Positions 1 through 6,111 of a DNA stretch of 17,450 nucleotides are shown one piece after another. Both the position numbers and the translations under genes were made by a program. The stretch is taken from positions 1 to 17,450 of the forward strand of contig DAIDJQ010000052.1 of NCBI GenBank assembly GCA_027451305.1. Direction: 5' to 3'. The DNA is from Cellulomonas sp. (GTDB lineage: Bacteria > Actinomycetota > Actinomycetes > Actinomycetales > Cellulomonadaceae). Every line of letters begins with the position of its first letter. Positions within the stretch are counted from its first letter, which is position 1. Under the pieces are notes generated by a model. It worked only from the letters and a program-made list of their open reading frames with translations. It had not been told where the DNA came from and made no database searches.

Positions 1-680
1 CGCGGCCGCAGGGCGCGGGCGAGCGCGTCGACGTCGTACGGCATCCGGCCGGCGGCGAGCCGGAGCCAGGTGCGCGCGTCGGCCACCTCGAGGTCCCAGC
101 CGCCTCGTGCGACGACGATGGCCAGCAGCTCGTCCGCGACGAGCCGGAGCGCTTCCGGGTCGACCGGGTCGGGTGCCGGGTCGGCGCCACGGGCGCGACG
201 GACGGACTGCAGCAGGTCGTCGGCGTGCACCACGAGCTCGAGGATGCGGGAGATCAGCATCGTGCTGAGCAGCACAGGTGCACGGCGGCCCTGCACCACG
301 ATGTCGTCCGGACCCAGCGACTGCGCCTCGTGCAGCGCGGCGGTGGCCCGGGCGTCGGCCCACTCCAGCGGCGCGTCCTCGATCTGCTTGGCGATGATCC
401 GGGCCGTCTCGGCGATGTCCTCGGCACGGTCGGGGTAGCCGCCCAGGTACTCCGCGAACGTCGAGGGCACGGTGCCGGGCTCGGCCGGCACGCAGATCGC
501 GAGCGCGTCCATGGCCCGCGCCAGGTGCGCGACGAGCTCCGCCACCGTCCATCCGGGCAGCACCGAGGGCTCCCCGCGGACGTCGTCGCCGACGGCGGCT
601 CCCACCCAGGTCCGGACGCGGTCCCACTGGCGTCCCAAGGTCTCGGTGAGCAGGGCGATCTCGGTTGCGGGCAGCGGCAT
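1..680 (-). CDS. Mycothiol-dependent maleylpyruvate isomerase-like (MDMPI/DinB fold) protein, partial
   Basis: The reading frame starts at the ATG at 680 and stays open through 226 codons to the left edge, so the C-terminus is missing. Residues about 5-160 resemble the metal-binding N-terminal domain of the MDMPI/DinB-2 superfamily: a helical start, the signature LPGWTVAELVAHL (residues 41-53, with His52), and a second conserved stretch LELVVHADDLL (147-157, with His152). In this superfamily such histidines bind a divalent metal, and many members use mycothiol, the actinobacterial thiol. The visible part beyond residue 175 would be the SCP2-like C-terminal region often found in these proteins. 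The substrate cannot be inferred. Upstream of the ATG a GAGG sits very close (2 nt away), so initiation may be weak or the start slightly different. It lies 140 bases downstream of metX in the same direction; a functional link to methionine synthesis is unproven. Confidence 0.75.
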   Translation of the reverse strand, partial: MPLPATEIALLTETLGRQWDRVRTWVGAAVGDDVRGEPSVLPGWTVAELVAHLARAMDALAICVPAEPGTVPSTFAEYLGGYPDRAEDIAETARIIAKQIEDAPLEWADARATAALHEAQSLGPDDIVVQGRRAPVLLSTMLISRILELVVHADDLLQSVRRARGADPAPDPVDPEALRLVADELLAIVVARGGWDLEVADARTWLRLAAGRMPYDVDALARALRP

Positions 681-782
681 GGCCTCATGCTGCAGTCGTC
701 GCGCGCCGATCGCTCGTCGAGGTCCGCCTGCTGGTCACGCGTCCAGCTGCGCGGCGTGGTGTGCGGCGGCAACGACGCGGGC

Positions 783-803
783 GTCGGCGGTCTGCCGACC
801 GAC
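783..803 (-). terminator. Weak hairpin after metX
   Basis: An imperfect inverted repeat lies 18 bases past the metX stop. The core GGTC/GACC pairs around a 4-base loop, flanked by GTC/GAC with a 3-base bulge. There is no T-run, so intrinsic termination is uncertain. The rest of 681-820 shows no further gene or clear signal. Confidence 0.25.
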
Positions 804-820
804 GGCTGCACTGCCTCCGC

Positions 821-2071
821 TCAGCGGACGCGCGCCTCGTCGGACAGGAAGTCCGCGACCAGCGCGCCGACCTGGTCCTCCTCGATGAGGAAGCCGTCGT
901 GGCCGAACTCGGAGTGGACGTACCGGACCGGGCCGGCGCCGGGGATCCCGGCAGCGATCCGCTCCGACTGCGCCGGCGGGAAGAGCCGGTCCGAGTCCAC
1001 CGCCACGATCAGGGACCTCGCGGTCACACCCGCGAGGGCGGCCTCGACGCCGCCGCGGTCCCGCCCCAGGTCGTGCGTGATCATCGTCCGGGTCAGCGTC
1101 ACGTAGGTGTTGGCGTCGAACCGCCGCGCCAGCTTGTCGCCGTGGTGGTCCAGGTACGACTGGACCGCGAAGCGACCGCCCTCGAGCGGCTCCTCGCCGC
1201 CCTGCGGGATGCGGCCGAACCGCTCGTCGAGCTCGCGCGCGGAGCGGTAGGTCTGGTGCGCGATCTGGCGGGCGATCCCGAGGCCGACGTGCGGACCGTC
1301 GCCGTCGGCGGCGTCGTAGTAGTCGCCGCCGCGGTAGCCCGGATCGGCCGTGATGGCGGCGAGCTGGGTGTGGAAGCCGGCGATCTGGTCGCCGGACGTC
1401 TGGGCGCAGGTGGCGATCGCGGCGATGGCGCCCACGCGCTCGCGCGCCGAGACGGCCCACTCGAGCACCCGGTGACCGCCCATCGAGCCGCCGATCACCA
1501 GCGCCCAGCGGTCGATGCCCAGCAGGTCGGCCAGGCGGACCTCGGCGGCCACCTGGTCGCGCACGGTCAGCTGCGGGAACCGGCTGCCCCACGGGCGGCC
1601 GTCCGGGGCGGGCGACGCCGGGCCGGTGGACCCCTGGCAGCCGCCGAGCACGTTGGGTGCGACGACGAAGTACCGGTCGGTGTCGATCGGGGCCCCCGGG
1701 CCGACGAGGGAGGACCACCAGCCGTCCGTCGGGTGGCCCGTTCCGGCGGGGCCCGTGACGTGGGAGTCCCCCGTCAGCGCGTGCAGCACCAGCACGGCGT
1801 TGTCGCCGGACGGGGAGAGGGTGCCCCACGTCTCGTACGCGAGCCGGACGGCCGGCAGTCGGCCGCCGGACTCGAGCGCAAAGGGGCCGAGGTCGGCGAA
1901 CAGCCGGCTGCCGACCGCGTCGCCCTCGCGCCACGCCGACGACGCCCGGACGGGGGGCCGCAGGGCCGGGGGCAGGCGGCTCGCACTCGTCGGGCCCGGT
2001 CCGGGCCACGCGCGCCCGTCCGCCGGCCGGTGGGCGCGGTCGGCGGACGGGCGGGGCGTGTCGGCGCACAT
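821..2071 (-). CDS. metX: Homoserine O-acetyltransferase MetX
   Basis: This cytoplasmic alpha/beta-hydrolase-fold enzyme transfers acetyl from acetyl-CoA to L-homoserine, making the O-acetylhomoserine used by the neighbouring MetY. The 416-residue product has all family marks: HALTGDSHV (residues 97-105), the nucleophile elbow GGSMGGHRVLEW with Ser196, SDRLFPP with the likely catalytic Asp361, and FGHDGFL with His391. The core from about residue 54 aligns in layout with MetX proteins of about 370-380 residues; the first 50 residues are a Pro/Arg/Ala-rich extension. I saw no convincing later start codon, so the extension may be real. The ATG follows the metY stop by 4 bases, and an AAGGG lies 11 bases upstream inside metY, so translation is probably coupled to metY. 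Some close relatives use succinyl-CoA, and substrate choice cannot be read safely from the sequence. Confidence 0.95.
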   Translation of the reverse strand: MCADTPRPSADRAHRPADGRAWPGPGPTSASRLPPALRPPVRASSAWREGDAVGSRLFADLGPFALESGGRLPAVRLAYETWGTLSPSGDNAVLVLHALTGDSHVTGPAGTGHPTDGWWSSLVGPGAPIDTDRYFVVAPNVLGGCQGSTGPASPAPDGRPWGSRFPQLTVRDQVAAEVRLADLLGIDRWALVIGGSMGGHRVLEWAVSARERVGAIAAIATCAQTSGDQIAGFHTQLAAITADPGYRGGDYYDAADGDGPHVGLGIARQIAHQTYRSARELDERFGRIPQGGEEPLEGGRFAVQSYLDHHGDKLARRFDANTYVTLTRTMITHDLGRDRGGVEAALAGVTARSLIVAVDSDRLFPPAQSERIAAGIPGAGPVRYVHSEFGHDGFLIEEDQVGALVADFLSDEARVR

Positions 2072-2075
2072 GGGG

Positions 2076-3395
2076 TCAGGCGCCCTTCGCCGCGCGGAAG
2101 CCCGCCTCGAGGTCGGCGAGGATGTCGTCGATGTGCTCGATGCCGACGGCCAGCCGGACCAGGCCCGGCGTCACCCCGGACAGCGCCTGCTCCGCAGGTG
2201 TCAGCTGGCTGTGCGTCGTCGAGGCGGGGTGGATCACCAGGGAGCGGACGTCGCCGATGTTCGCCACGTTGGAGTGCAGCTCGAGGGCCGAGACGAACGC
2301 CTTGCCGGCCTCGGCGCCGCCCTCCAGCTCGAAGGCCAGCACGGCCCCGGCGCCGCGCGGCGCGTACTTGAGCTGGTTGGCGTGCCAGGGGCTGGACTCC
2401 AGCCCGGCGTAGTGCACGCCGAGCACGTCCTCGCGTGCATCGAGCCACTCGGCGACCCTCTGGGCGTTGGCGACGTGCCGCTCGACGCGCAGAGACAGCG
2501 TCTCGATGCCCTGCGCGATGAGGAAGGCGTTGAAGGGGCTGACCGCGGACCCGAGGTCACGCAGCAGCTGCACGCGCGCCTTGAGGATGTAGGAGAGGTT
2601 CACCCCGAACGCGCCGCCGACGCCCAGGTCACGGGCGAACACGAGGCCGTTGTAGGACGGGTCCGGCGTGTTGAAGTTGGGGAACCGCTCCGGGTACCGG
2701 GCGTAGTCGAAGGACCCGCCGTCGACGATCACGCCGCCGATGGCCGAGCCGTGGCCGCCCAGGTACTTGGTGGCCGAGTGCACGACGACGTCGGCACCCC
2801 ACGCCAGCGGGTTGATCAGGTACGGCGTGCCGACGGTGTTGTCCACGACCAGCGGGACGCCGTGCTCGTGCGCCACGCCGGCCACCGTCTCGATGTCCAG
2901 CACGTCGGACTTCGGGTTGGGGATCGTCTCGGCGTAGAACAGCTTGGTGTTGGGCCGGATCGCGGCGCGCCACGAGTCCGCGTCGTGCGGGTCGTCGACG
3001 AACGTCGTCTCGATGCCGAGCTTGGCGAGCGTGTAGTGCAGCAGGTTGTACGTGCCGCCGTACAGCGACGGGCTGGCCACCACGTGGTCGCCGGCCTCCG
3101 CGATGTTCAGGATCGCGAACGTCTCGGCCGCCTGGCCGGAGGCGACCAGCAGGGCGCCGACACCGCCCTCGAGGCTCGCGACGCGGTTCTCGACGACCTC
3201 TTGGGTGGGGTTGCCGATCCGGGTGTAGATCGGGCCCAGCTCCTTGAGGGCGAACCGGTCGGCGGCCTGCTGGGCCGAGTCGAACACGTACGACGTGGTC
3301 TGGTAGATCGGCAGCGCGCGGGCCCCGGTGGTGGGGTCCGGCACCTGGCCGGCGTGGATCTGGCGGGTCTCGAAGCTCCAGCTCTCGTTGCTCAT
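2076..3395 (-). CDS. metY: O-acetylhomoserine sulfhydrylase (aminocarboxypropyltransferase) MetY
   Basis: This PLP enzyme of the Cys/Met metabolism family condenses O-acetylhomoserine with sulfide (or methanethiol) to give homocysteine (or methionine) in the cytoplasm. The 439-residue product has the usual length of the family. Key regions are YTRIGNPTQEVVE (57-69), the phosphate-binding VASGQAAE (84-91), the cofactor region VDNTVGTPYLINP (184-196) and the Schiff-base lysine Lys210 in HSATKYLGGHG. The C-terminal region includes SLVIHPASTTH (385-395). The frame is open to an ATG at 3506, but I start at 3395 because MSNESWSFETRQIHAG is the typical N-terminus and AGGAG lies 7 bases upstream. It heads a two-gene unit with metX, which completes the direct-sulfhydrylation route. 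A long leader upstream suggests regulation (see separate entries). Confidence 0.96.
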   Translation of the reverse strand: MSNESWSFETRQIHAGQVPDPTTGARALPIYQTTSYVFDSAQQAADRFALKELGPIYTRIGNPTQEVVENRVASLEGGVGALLVASGQAAETFAILNIAEAGDHVVASPSLYGGTYNLLHYTLAKLGIETTFVDDPHDADSWRAAIRPNTKLFYAETIPNPKSDVLDIETVAGVAHEHGVPLVVDNTVGTPYLINPLAWGADVVVHSATKYLGGHGSAIGGVIVDGGSFDYARYPERFPNFNTPDPSYNGLVFARDLGVGGAFGVNLSYILKARVQLLRDLGSAVSPFNAFLIAQGIETLSLRVERHVANAQRVAEWLDAREDVLGVHYAGLESSPWHANQLKYAPRGAGAVLAFELEGGAEAGKAFVSALELHSNVANIGDVRSLVIHPASTTHSQLTPAEQALSGVTPGLVRLAVGIEHIDDILADLEAGFRAAKGA

Positions 3396-3571
3396 GGCTC
3401 GCTCCTGCGGTCTGCCCTTGGTCCGGGCGGATGGATGGGACGGACCCAGGGACAGGAGTGCAGCCGACGACCGTCCCGGGGGGTGAAGCTCGGGGGTGTG
3501 GCGCACGTGCGAGCCGAGGCTCGAGGCGGGGGAGCGCCCGACGAGGGGCGCGACCGGCCCGCGGGCACAGC

Positions 3572-3600
3572 CGAACGTGCGCTGGTCAGCGACACATTCG
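3572..3600 (-). other. Leader hairpin overlapping the short upstream ORF
   Basis: On the minus strand this 29-nt segment folds as CGAA/TTCG, one T-G wobble, GTG/CAC, one bulged T, then CGCT/AGCG closed by a GACC loop, about 12 pairs in all. The 5' arm contains codons 4-7 of the short upstream ORF (Arg-Met-Cys-Arg), and the stop codon begins in the last stem base and runs into the loop. A ribosome here would therefore open the hairpin. There is no following T-run, so it is not an ordinary terminator. Confidence 0.5.
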
Positions 3601-3609
3601 ACGGGACAT
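3586..3609 (-). CDS. Candidate leaderless 7-residue leader peptide MSRRMCR upstream of metYX
   Basis: A 7-codon ORF (Met-Ser-Arg-Arg-Met-Cys-Arg-stop) starts with ATG at 3609. A TANNNT box (TACGCT) ends 6 bases before that ATG, which is the spacing expected if transcription begins on the A of the start codon. Actinobacteria commonly translate such leaderless mRNAs, and small Cys-containing leader peptides are known to sense cysteine upstream of sulfur-metabolism genes in mycobacteria. This ORF carries one Met and one Cys codon inside a hairpin and lies 190 bases upstream of metY. No Shine-Dalgarno is present, and none would be needed. It is very short and could be chance; translation is an inference. 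Confidence 0.35.
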   Translation of the reverse strand: MSRRMCR

Positions 3610-3615
3610 GGCAGG

Positions 3616-3621
3616 AGCGTA
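3616..3621 (-). promoter_or_regulatory. Candidate -10 element of the metYX promoter
   Basis: TACGCT on the minus strand fits TANNNT. The best -35-like match is a poor TTCCAT at 3640-3645 (18-base spacer), so an activator or a different promoter is possible. The start would be at about 3609. Confidence 0.35.
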
Positions 3622-3744
3622 AGCGGATCGTCCCGGGGGATGGAACTGCAGTCTCACGATTCGGACGATCTGGTCTCGCCGGGCCGTGGGATGGCGCTCG
3701 GCGGGCGGTGCGCCGGCCGCCGGCCCGCTCGCGACGACGCGTGC

Positions 3745-3796
3745 ATCGGACCCGGCGAGGTGGTGACGACCGCGGGGAGGGGTCGCGGTGTCCGAT
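3745..3796. repeat. Nested inverted repeats in the metY / NlpC divergent region
   Basis: Outer arms ATCGGAC (3745-3751) and GTCCGAT (3790-3796) match perfectly. Inside, ACCGCG (3769-3774) and CGCGGT (3784-3789) match perfectly around a 9-base G-rich loop. The right arms are adjacent while the left arms are separated by 17 bases. The repeats lie upstream of both divergent promoters and are probably untranscribed, so they may be a protein-binding site or simply chance in GC-rich DNA. The remainder of 3622-3844 shows no gene. Confidence 0.35.
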
Positions 3797-3813
3797 CCGT
3801 CCTGAACCACATC

Positions 3814-3850
3814 GGTGTGACTTCTGATGCTCGTGTGACAGATGTTCACT
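3814..3850 (+). promoter_or_regulatory. Possible operator: GTGTGAC repeats and GTGA-N7-TCAC at the NlpC/P60 promoter
   Basis: GTGTGAC occurs twice in direct orientation about 18 bases apart. The second copy forms GTGA-N7-TCAC, whose right half overlaps the -35 box. The spacing is one base longer than the CRP/GlxR consensus (TGTGA-N6-TCACA). It could bind a different regulator; none can be named. Confidence 0.3.
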
Positions 3851-3873
3851 TCTGGGATTTGCGCAGGTAGCGT
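3845..3873 (+). promoter_or_regulatory. Sigma-A-type promoter of the NlpC/P60 gene
   Basis: TTCACT (3845-3850) and TAGCGT (3868-3873) are separated by 17 bases. A start near 3880 gives a leader of about 67 nt before the GTG at 3947. That is too short for a c-di-AMP (ydaO-type) riboswitch, which controls some actinobacterial hydrolases of this kind. Confidence 0.6.
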
Positions 3874-3946
3874 GCGTGAGGCACCCCAGCAGAGCACCGG
3901 TGCGCGCCCACCCGTGGGCCGTGCCCTAAGCGAGGCGAGACCAGTC

Positions 3947-5404
3947 GTGACATCCGCACCACGGCCCACCCGATCCGGTCGGCGACCCCGTGTCGCGTTC
4001 ACCGCGGCGCTGCTCGCGACCCTCCTCGTGGTCGCGGACCAGTCGGGCGCCGTGGCGGATCCGACGCCCACGCCGCCGTCGGCCGCGGACGTCCAGGCCG
4101 CCCAGAGCGCCGTGCAGGCCGCCCAGGGGTCGGTCGCGCAGATGCAGGTGCGGCTCGCCGAGCTGTCGCTGGTCGGTGACCAGGCCGACGTCGCGGTGCA
4201 GGTGGCCGGCGAGCGGTACACGCAGGCGCTGTCCGACGCCGACGCAGCGCAGAGCGCGGCGGACGAGGCGGCGCAGCAGTCCACCCAGGCCGCAGCCGAG
4301 GCTGAGCAGGCCCGTCGCGACCTCGTCGCGCTCGCCCGCGAGATGGCCCGGTCCGGCGGCGGGGCCGACATGCTCGAGGCCGTCCTGTCCGCCGACGGGT
4401 TCCAGGACGTCGCCCAGCGCGCCGCCACGCTCACTCAGCTGACCGGCAGGGCCGACGACACCGTCCAGCGGTTCCGTGCCGCCACGCTGGTGGCCGACAC
4501 CCTGCGCGACCGCGCGGCGTCCACGGCGCAGCAGGCGACGGCGGCCAAGGCGACCGCGCAGCAGGCGCTCTCCGCCGCCGAGCAGGCGCAGACCGACGCC
4601 CAGTCGCAGATCGCCACCGCCTCGGCCGAGCGGGACCAGCTGATCGTCACGCTCGCCGCCGCGCAGCAGACGTCCGCCACCGTGGAGCGCGCCCGTCAGG
4701 ACGCCCTGGACGCGCAGCGGATCCAGCGGGAGAACGCGGCCGCCGAGGCGGCGCGCCTGGTCACGGTCTCCGCCCCCGCGACGACCGGCACGACGACGGC
4801 CGCGGAGCAGACCGTCGCCGCAGGCAGCCCCGCCGCGTCGTCCGGCACCACCGCGCGGCCTGCCACCGCGCCCTCCGCCGCGTCGGCAGCGGCCGGTGCG
4901 GGGACCACGGGCGGCAGCGCCGGCGCCGGCACCACGACCTCGGGAACCGGCAGCGCCGGCACCACCGCCCCGCCACCGACGGCCTGGGTCGGCACCTACG
5001 GCTACGGGCTGGGCACCGGTCTCTCCCGCGGCACGGCCGCGCAGGGCCAGGCCGCCGTGGCGTGGGCCGAGGCGCAGGTCGGCAAGGCGTACGTCTGGGG
5101 CGGTGTGGGGCCCGACGGGTTCGACTGCTCGGGTCTGACCAGCAGGGCGTGGCTGGCGGCCGGCGTCGGCATCAACCGCACCGCGGCCGACCAGTACAAG
5201 CAGATCCTCAAGATCAGCTACGCGAGCATGCGACCGGGCGACCTGATCTTCTGGGCGACCGACACGACGGACGCCAGCTCGATCTACCACGTCGCGATGT
5301 TCATCGGCGGCGGGCAGATGGTGGAGGCCGCCAACCCTTCCGTGCCGATCCGGATCGTCTCGATCCGCTGGGCCTCCACGATGCCGTTCGCCGGCCGCCC
5401 CTGA
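3947..5404 (+). CDS. Secreted NlpC/P60 peptidoglycan endopeptidase with N-terminal coiled coil
   Basis: This is a predicted exported cell-wall hydrolase that cuts peptide stems (typically gamma-D-Glu to diaminopimelate). From the GTG at 3947 the product has 485 residues: a signal peptide (RR-rich start, hydrophobic 16-30, likely cut after Ala37 in GAVA-DPTP), an Ala/Gln/Glu-rich coiled-coil region at about 45-270, a Thr/Ala/Gly/Ser linker at about 273-345, and an NlpC/P60 domain at about 365-485. Catalytic residues are Cys394 in GFDCSGL and His448 in IYHVAMFIGGG; Asn463 is a candidate third residue. The frame is open from an ATG at 3842, but that codon abuts the -35 box, so it should not be transcribed; GTG 3947 has GAGG 11 bases upstream. 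The layout resembles RipA/RipC-like hydrolases, whose coiled coils meet FtsEX or self-inhibit; that role is inference. Confidence 0.9.
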   Translation: MTSAPRPTRSGRRPRVAFTAALLATLLVVADQSGAVADPTPTPPSAADVQAAQSAVQAAQGSVAQMQVRLAELSLVGDQADVAVQVAGERYTQALSDADAAQSAADEAAQQSTQAAAEAEQARRDLVALAREMARSGGGADMLEAVLSADGFQDVAQRAATLTQLTGRADDTVQRFRAATLVADTLRDRAASTAQQATAAKATAQQALSAAEQAQTDAQSQIATASAERDQLIVTLAAAQQTSATVERARQDALDAQRIQRENAAAEAARLVTVSAPATTGTTTAAEQTVAAGSPAASSGTTARPATAPSAASAAAGAGTTGGSAGAGTTTSGTGSAGTTAPPPTAWVGTYGYGLGTGLSRGTAAQGQAAVAWAEAQVGKAYVWGGVGPDGFDCSGLTSRAWLAAGVGINRTAADQYKQILKISYASMRPGDLIFWATDTTDASSIYHVAMFIGGGQMVEAANPSVPIRIVSIRWASTMPFAGRP

Positions 5405-5429
5405 CGGCTGCCGGCCCGGGCAGGCCGCT

Positions 5430-5460
5430 GGTCCCGGCGCGCCGGTGGCGCACCGGGACC
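5430..5460. terminator. Bidirectional terminator hairpin between the NlpC/P60 gene and ppa
   Basis: GGTCCCGG (5430-5437) and CCGGGACC (5453-5460) form a perfect 8-bp stem. One C-A mismatch follows, then an inner GCGC/GCGC stem around a 5-base loop. It lies in the 62-base gap between two convergent stops, so it can serve both strands. There is no T-tract, as is common in high-GC Actinobacteria. Confidence 0.6.
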
Positions 5461-5466
5461 GTCCGG

Positions 5467-5964
5467 TCAGTGGGTGTTGTAGCCCGCGTCGATCGCCCGC
5501 TGCCGGGACCGCTCGATCTCGGCCTCCGCGTCGGCGCGGCCCACCCAGTGGGCGCCCTCCACCGACTTGCCGGGCTCGAGGTCCTTGTAGACCTCGAAGA
5601 AGTGCTGGATCTCCAGCCGGTGGAAGTCGGACACGTCGTCGATGTCCTGCCGCCAGGCGGCCCGCTGGTCGCCCATCGGGACGCACAGCACCTTGTCGTC
5701 GCCGCCCGCCTCGTCGCGCATGCGGAACATGCCGAGCGCGCGGCACCGGATCAGGCAACCCGGGAAGGTCGGCTCCTCGAGCAGCACCAGCGCGTCGAGG
5801 GGGTCGCCGTCCTCGCCGAGGGTGCCCTCGATGAAGCCGTAGTCGTCGGGGTAGCGCGTCGAGGTGAACAGCATGCGGTCGAGCCGGATCCGGCCGGTCG
5901 CGTGGTCCACCTCGTACTTGTTGCGCTGGCCCTTGGGGATCTCGATCGTGACGTCGAACTCCAC
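5467..5964 (-). CDS. ppa: Inorganic pyrophosphatase (family I)
   Basis: This cytoplasmic Mg-dependent enzyme hydrolyses pyrophosphate to two phosphates and pulls biosynthetic reactions forward. The 165-residue product matches the compact bacterial family I length. The signature [10 protein letters not shown] (residues 52-61) supplies the metal-binding Asp52, Asp54 and Asp57. Other conserved points are [14 protein letters not shown] (7-20), [13 protein letters not shown] (36-48) and DDKVLCVP (89-96). The start is a GTG at 5964 with a strong GGAGGAG a few bases upstream. It is divergent from dacB and convergent with the NlpC/P60 gene. The ppa-dacB neighbourhood is the same as in mycobacteria. 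Confidence 0.97.
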   Translation of the reverse strand: MEFDVTIEIPKGQRNKYEVDHATGRIRLDRMLFTSTRYPDDYGFIEGTLGEDGDPLDALVLLEEPTFPGCLIRCRALGMFRMRDEAGGDDKVLCVPMGDQRAAWRQDIDDVSDFHRLEIQHFFEVYKDLEPGKSVEGAHWVGRADAEAEIERSRQRAIDAGYNTH

Positions 5965-6042
5965 AGCACTCCTCCGCGCGCCCTGCGGCAGGCGCTGGTC
6001 GTAGTCGGCGCGCGGCGCCGTGGCGCCCTGGCACTAGGACAG

Positions 6043-6048
6043 TAGTCT
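6043..6048 (+). promoter_or_regulatory. Candidate -10 element for dacB
   Basis: TAGTCT fits TANNNT in the 147-base gap between the divergent ppa and dacB genes and would give a leader of about 57 nt. No good -35 was seen. TACTGT on the opposite strand overlaps it and could serve ppa. Confidence 0.4.
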
Positions 6049-6111
6049 GACGCACCGGCGGCGGGCAGACCGCCGGCAGGGGCCGTGAGGGCCCGGGAGC
6101 GGCAGGTGACC

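Larger units (their letters stand above)
3396..3609 (-). promoter_or_regulatory. Candidate structured metYX leader with possible ribosome-binding-site sequestration
   Basis: If transcription starts near 3609, the metY mRNA has a leader of about 214 nt. Pairings read on the minus strand: (a) CCCGGGAC with GTCCCtGGG, spanning 3445-3480; (b) GGGACGG with CCGTCCC, 3471-3477 with 3437-3443; (c) CGGACC with GGTCCG, 3420-3425 with 3441-3446. Pairing b is incompatible with both a and c, and a and c share bases 3445-3446. The metY Shine-Dalgarno CAGGAG (3402-3407) is complementary to CTCCTG at 3453-3458, which lies in the loop of hairpin a. No SAM riboswitch core was recognised. Chance pairing is common at this GC content, so the evidence is moderate to weak. 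Confidence 0.35.

Noticed and set aside
3395..3506. Upstream ATG of metY at 3506
   Set aside because: It would add a non-conserved Pro/Ser/Arg-rich extension. The ATG at 3395 has a well-spaced AGGAG and the family-type N-terminus.
1515..3827. 770-codon open frame antisense to metYX
   Set aside because: It is a shadow of metX and metY, which are identified by catalytic residues; its composition is typical of antisense high-GC frames.
3396..3841. SAM-I, SAM-II or SAM-IV riboswitch upstream of metY
   Set aside because: None of the conserved cores I know (such as the GGCAACC-containing segment of SAM-IV or the GAAGCC...GGCAAC core of SAM-I) is present on the minus strand. A covariance-model search would be decisive.
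3814..3850. Canonical CRP/GlxR site
   Set aside because: The half-sites are separated by 7 bases instead of 6, and the right half is not TCACA. It is kept only as an unnamed operator candidate.
3874..3946. c-di-AMP (ydaO) riboswitch before the NlpC/P60 gene
   Set aside because: The predicted leader is only about 67 nt and lacks the recognisable motif.
3842..3946. ATG at 3842 as the NlpC/P60 start
   Set aside because: It abuts the -35 box of the promoter, and the added 35 residues would bury the signal peptide.
3926..6055. 709-codon minus-strand frame across the NlpC/P60 gene and ppa
   Set aside because: It is a compositional shadow; the Ppa frame is fixed by the pyrophosphatase signature.
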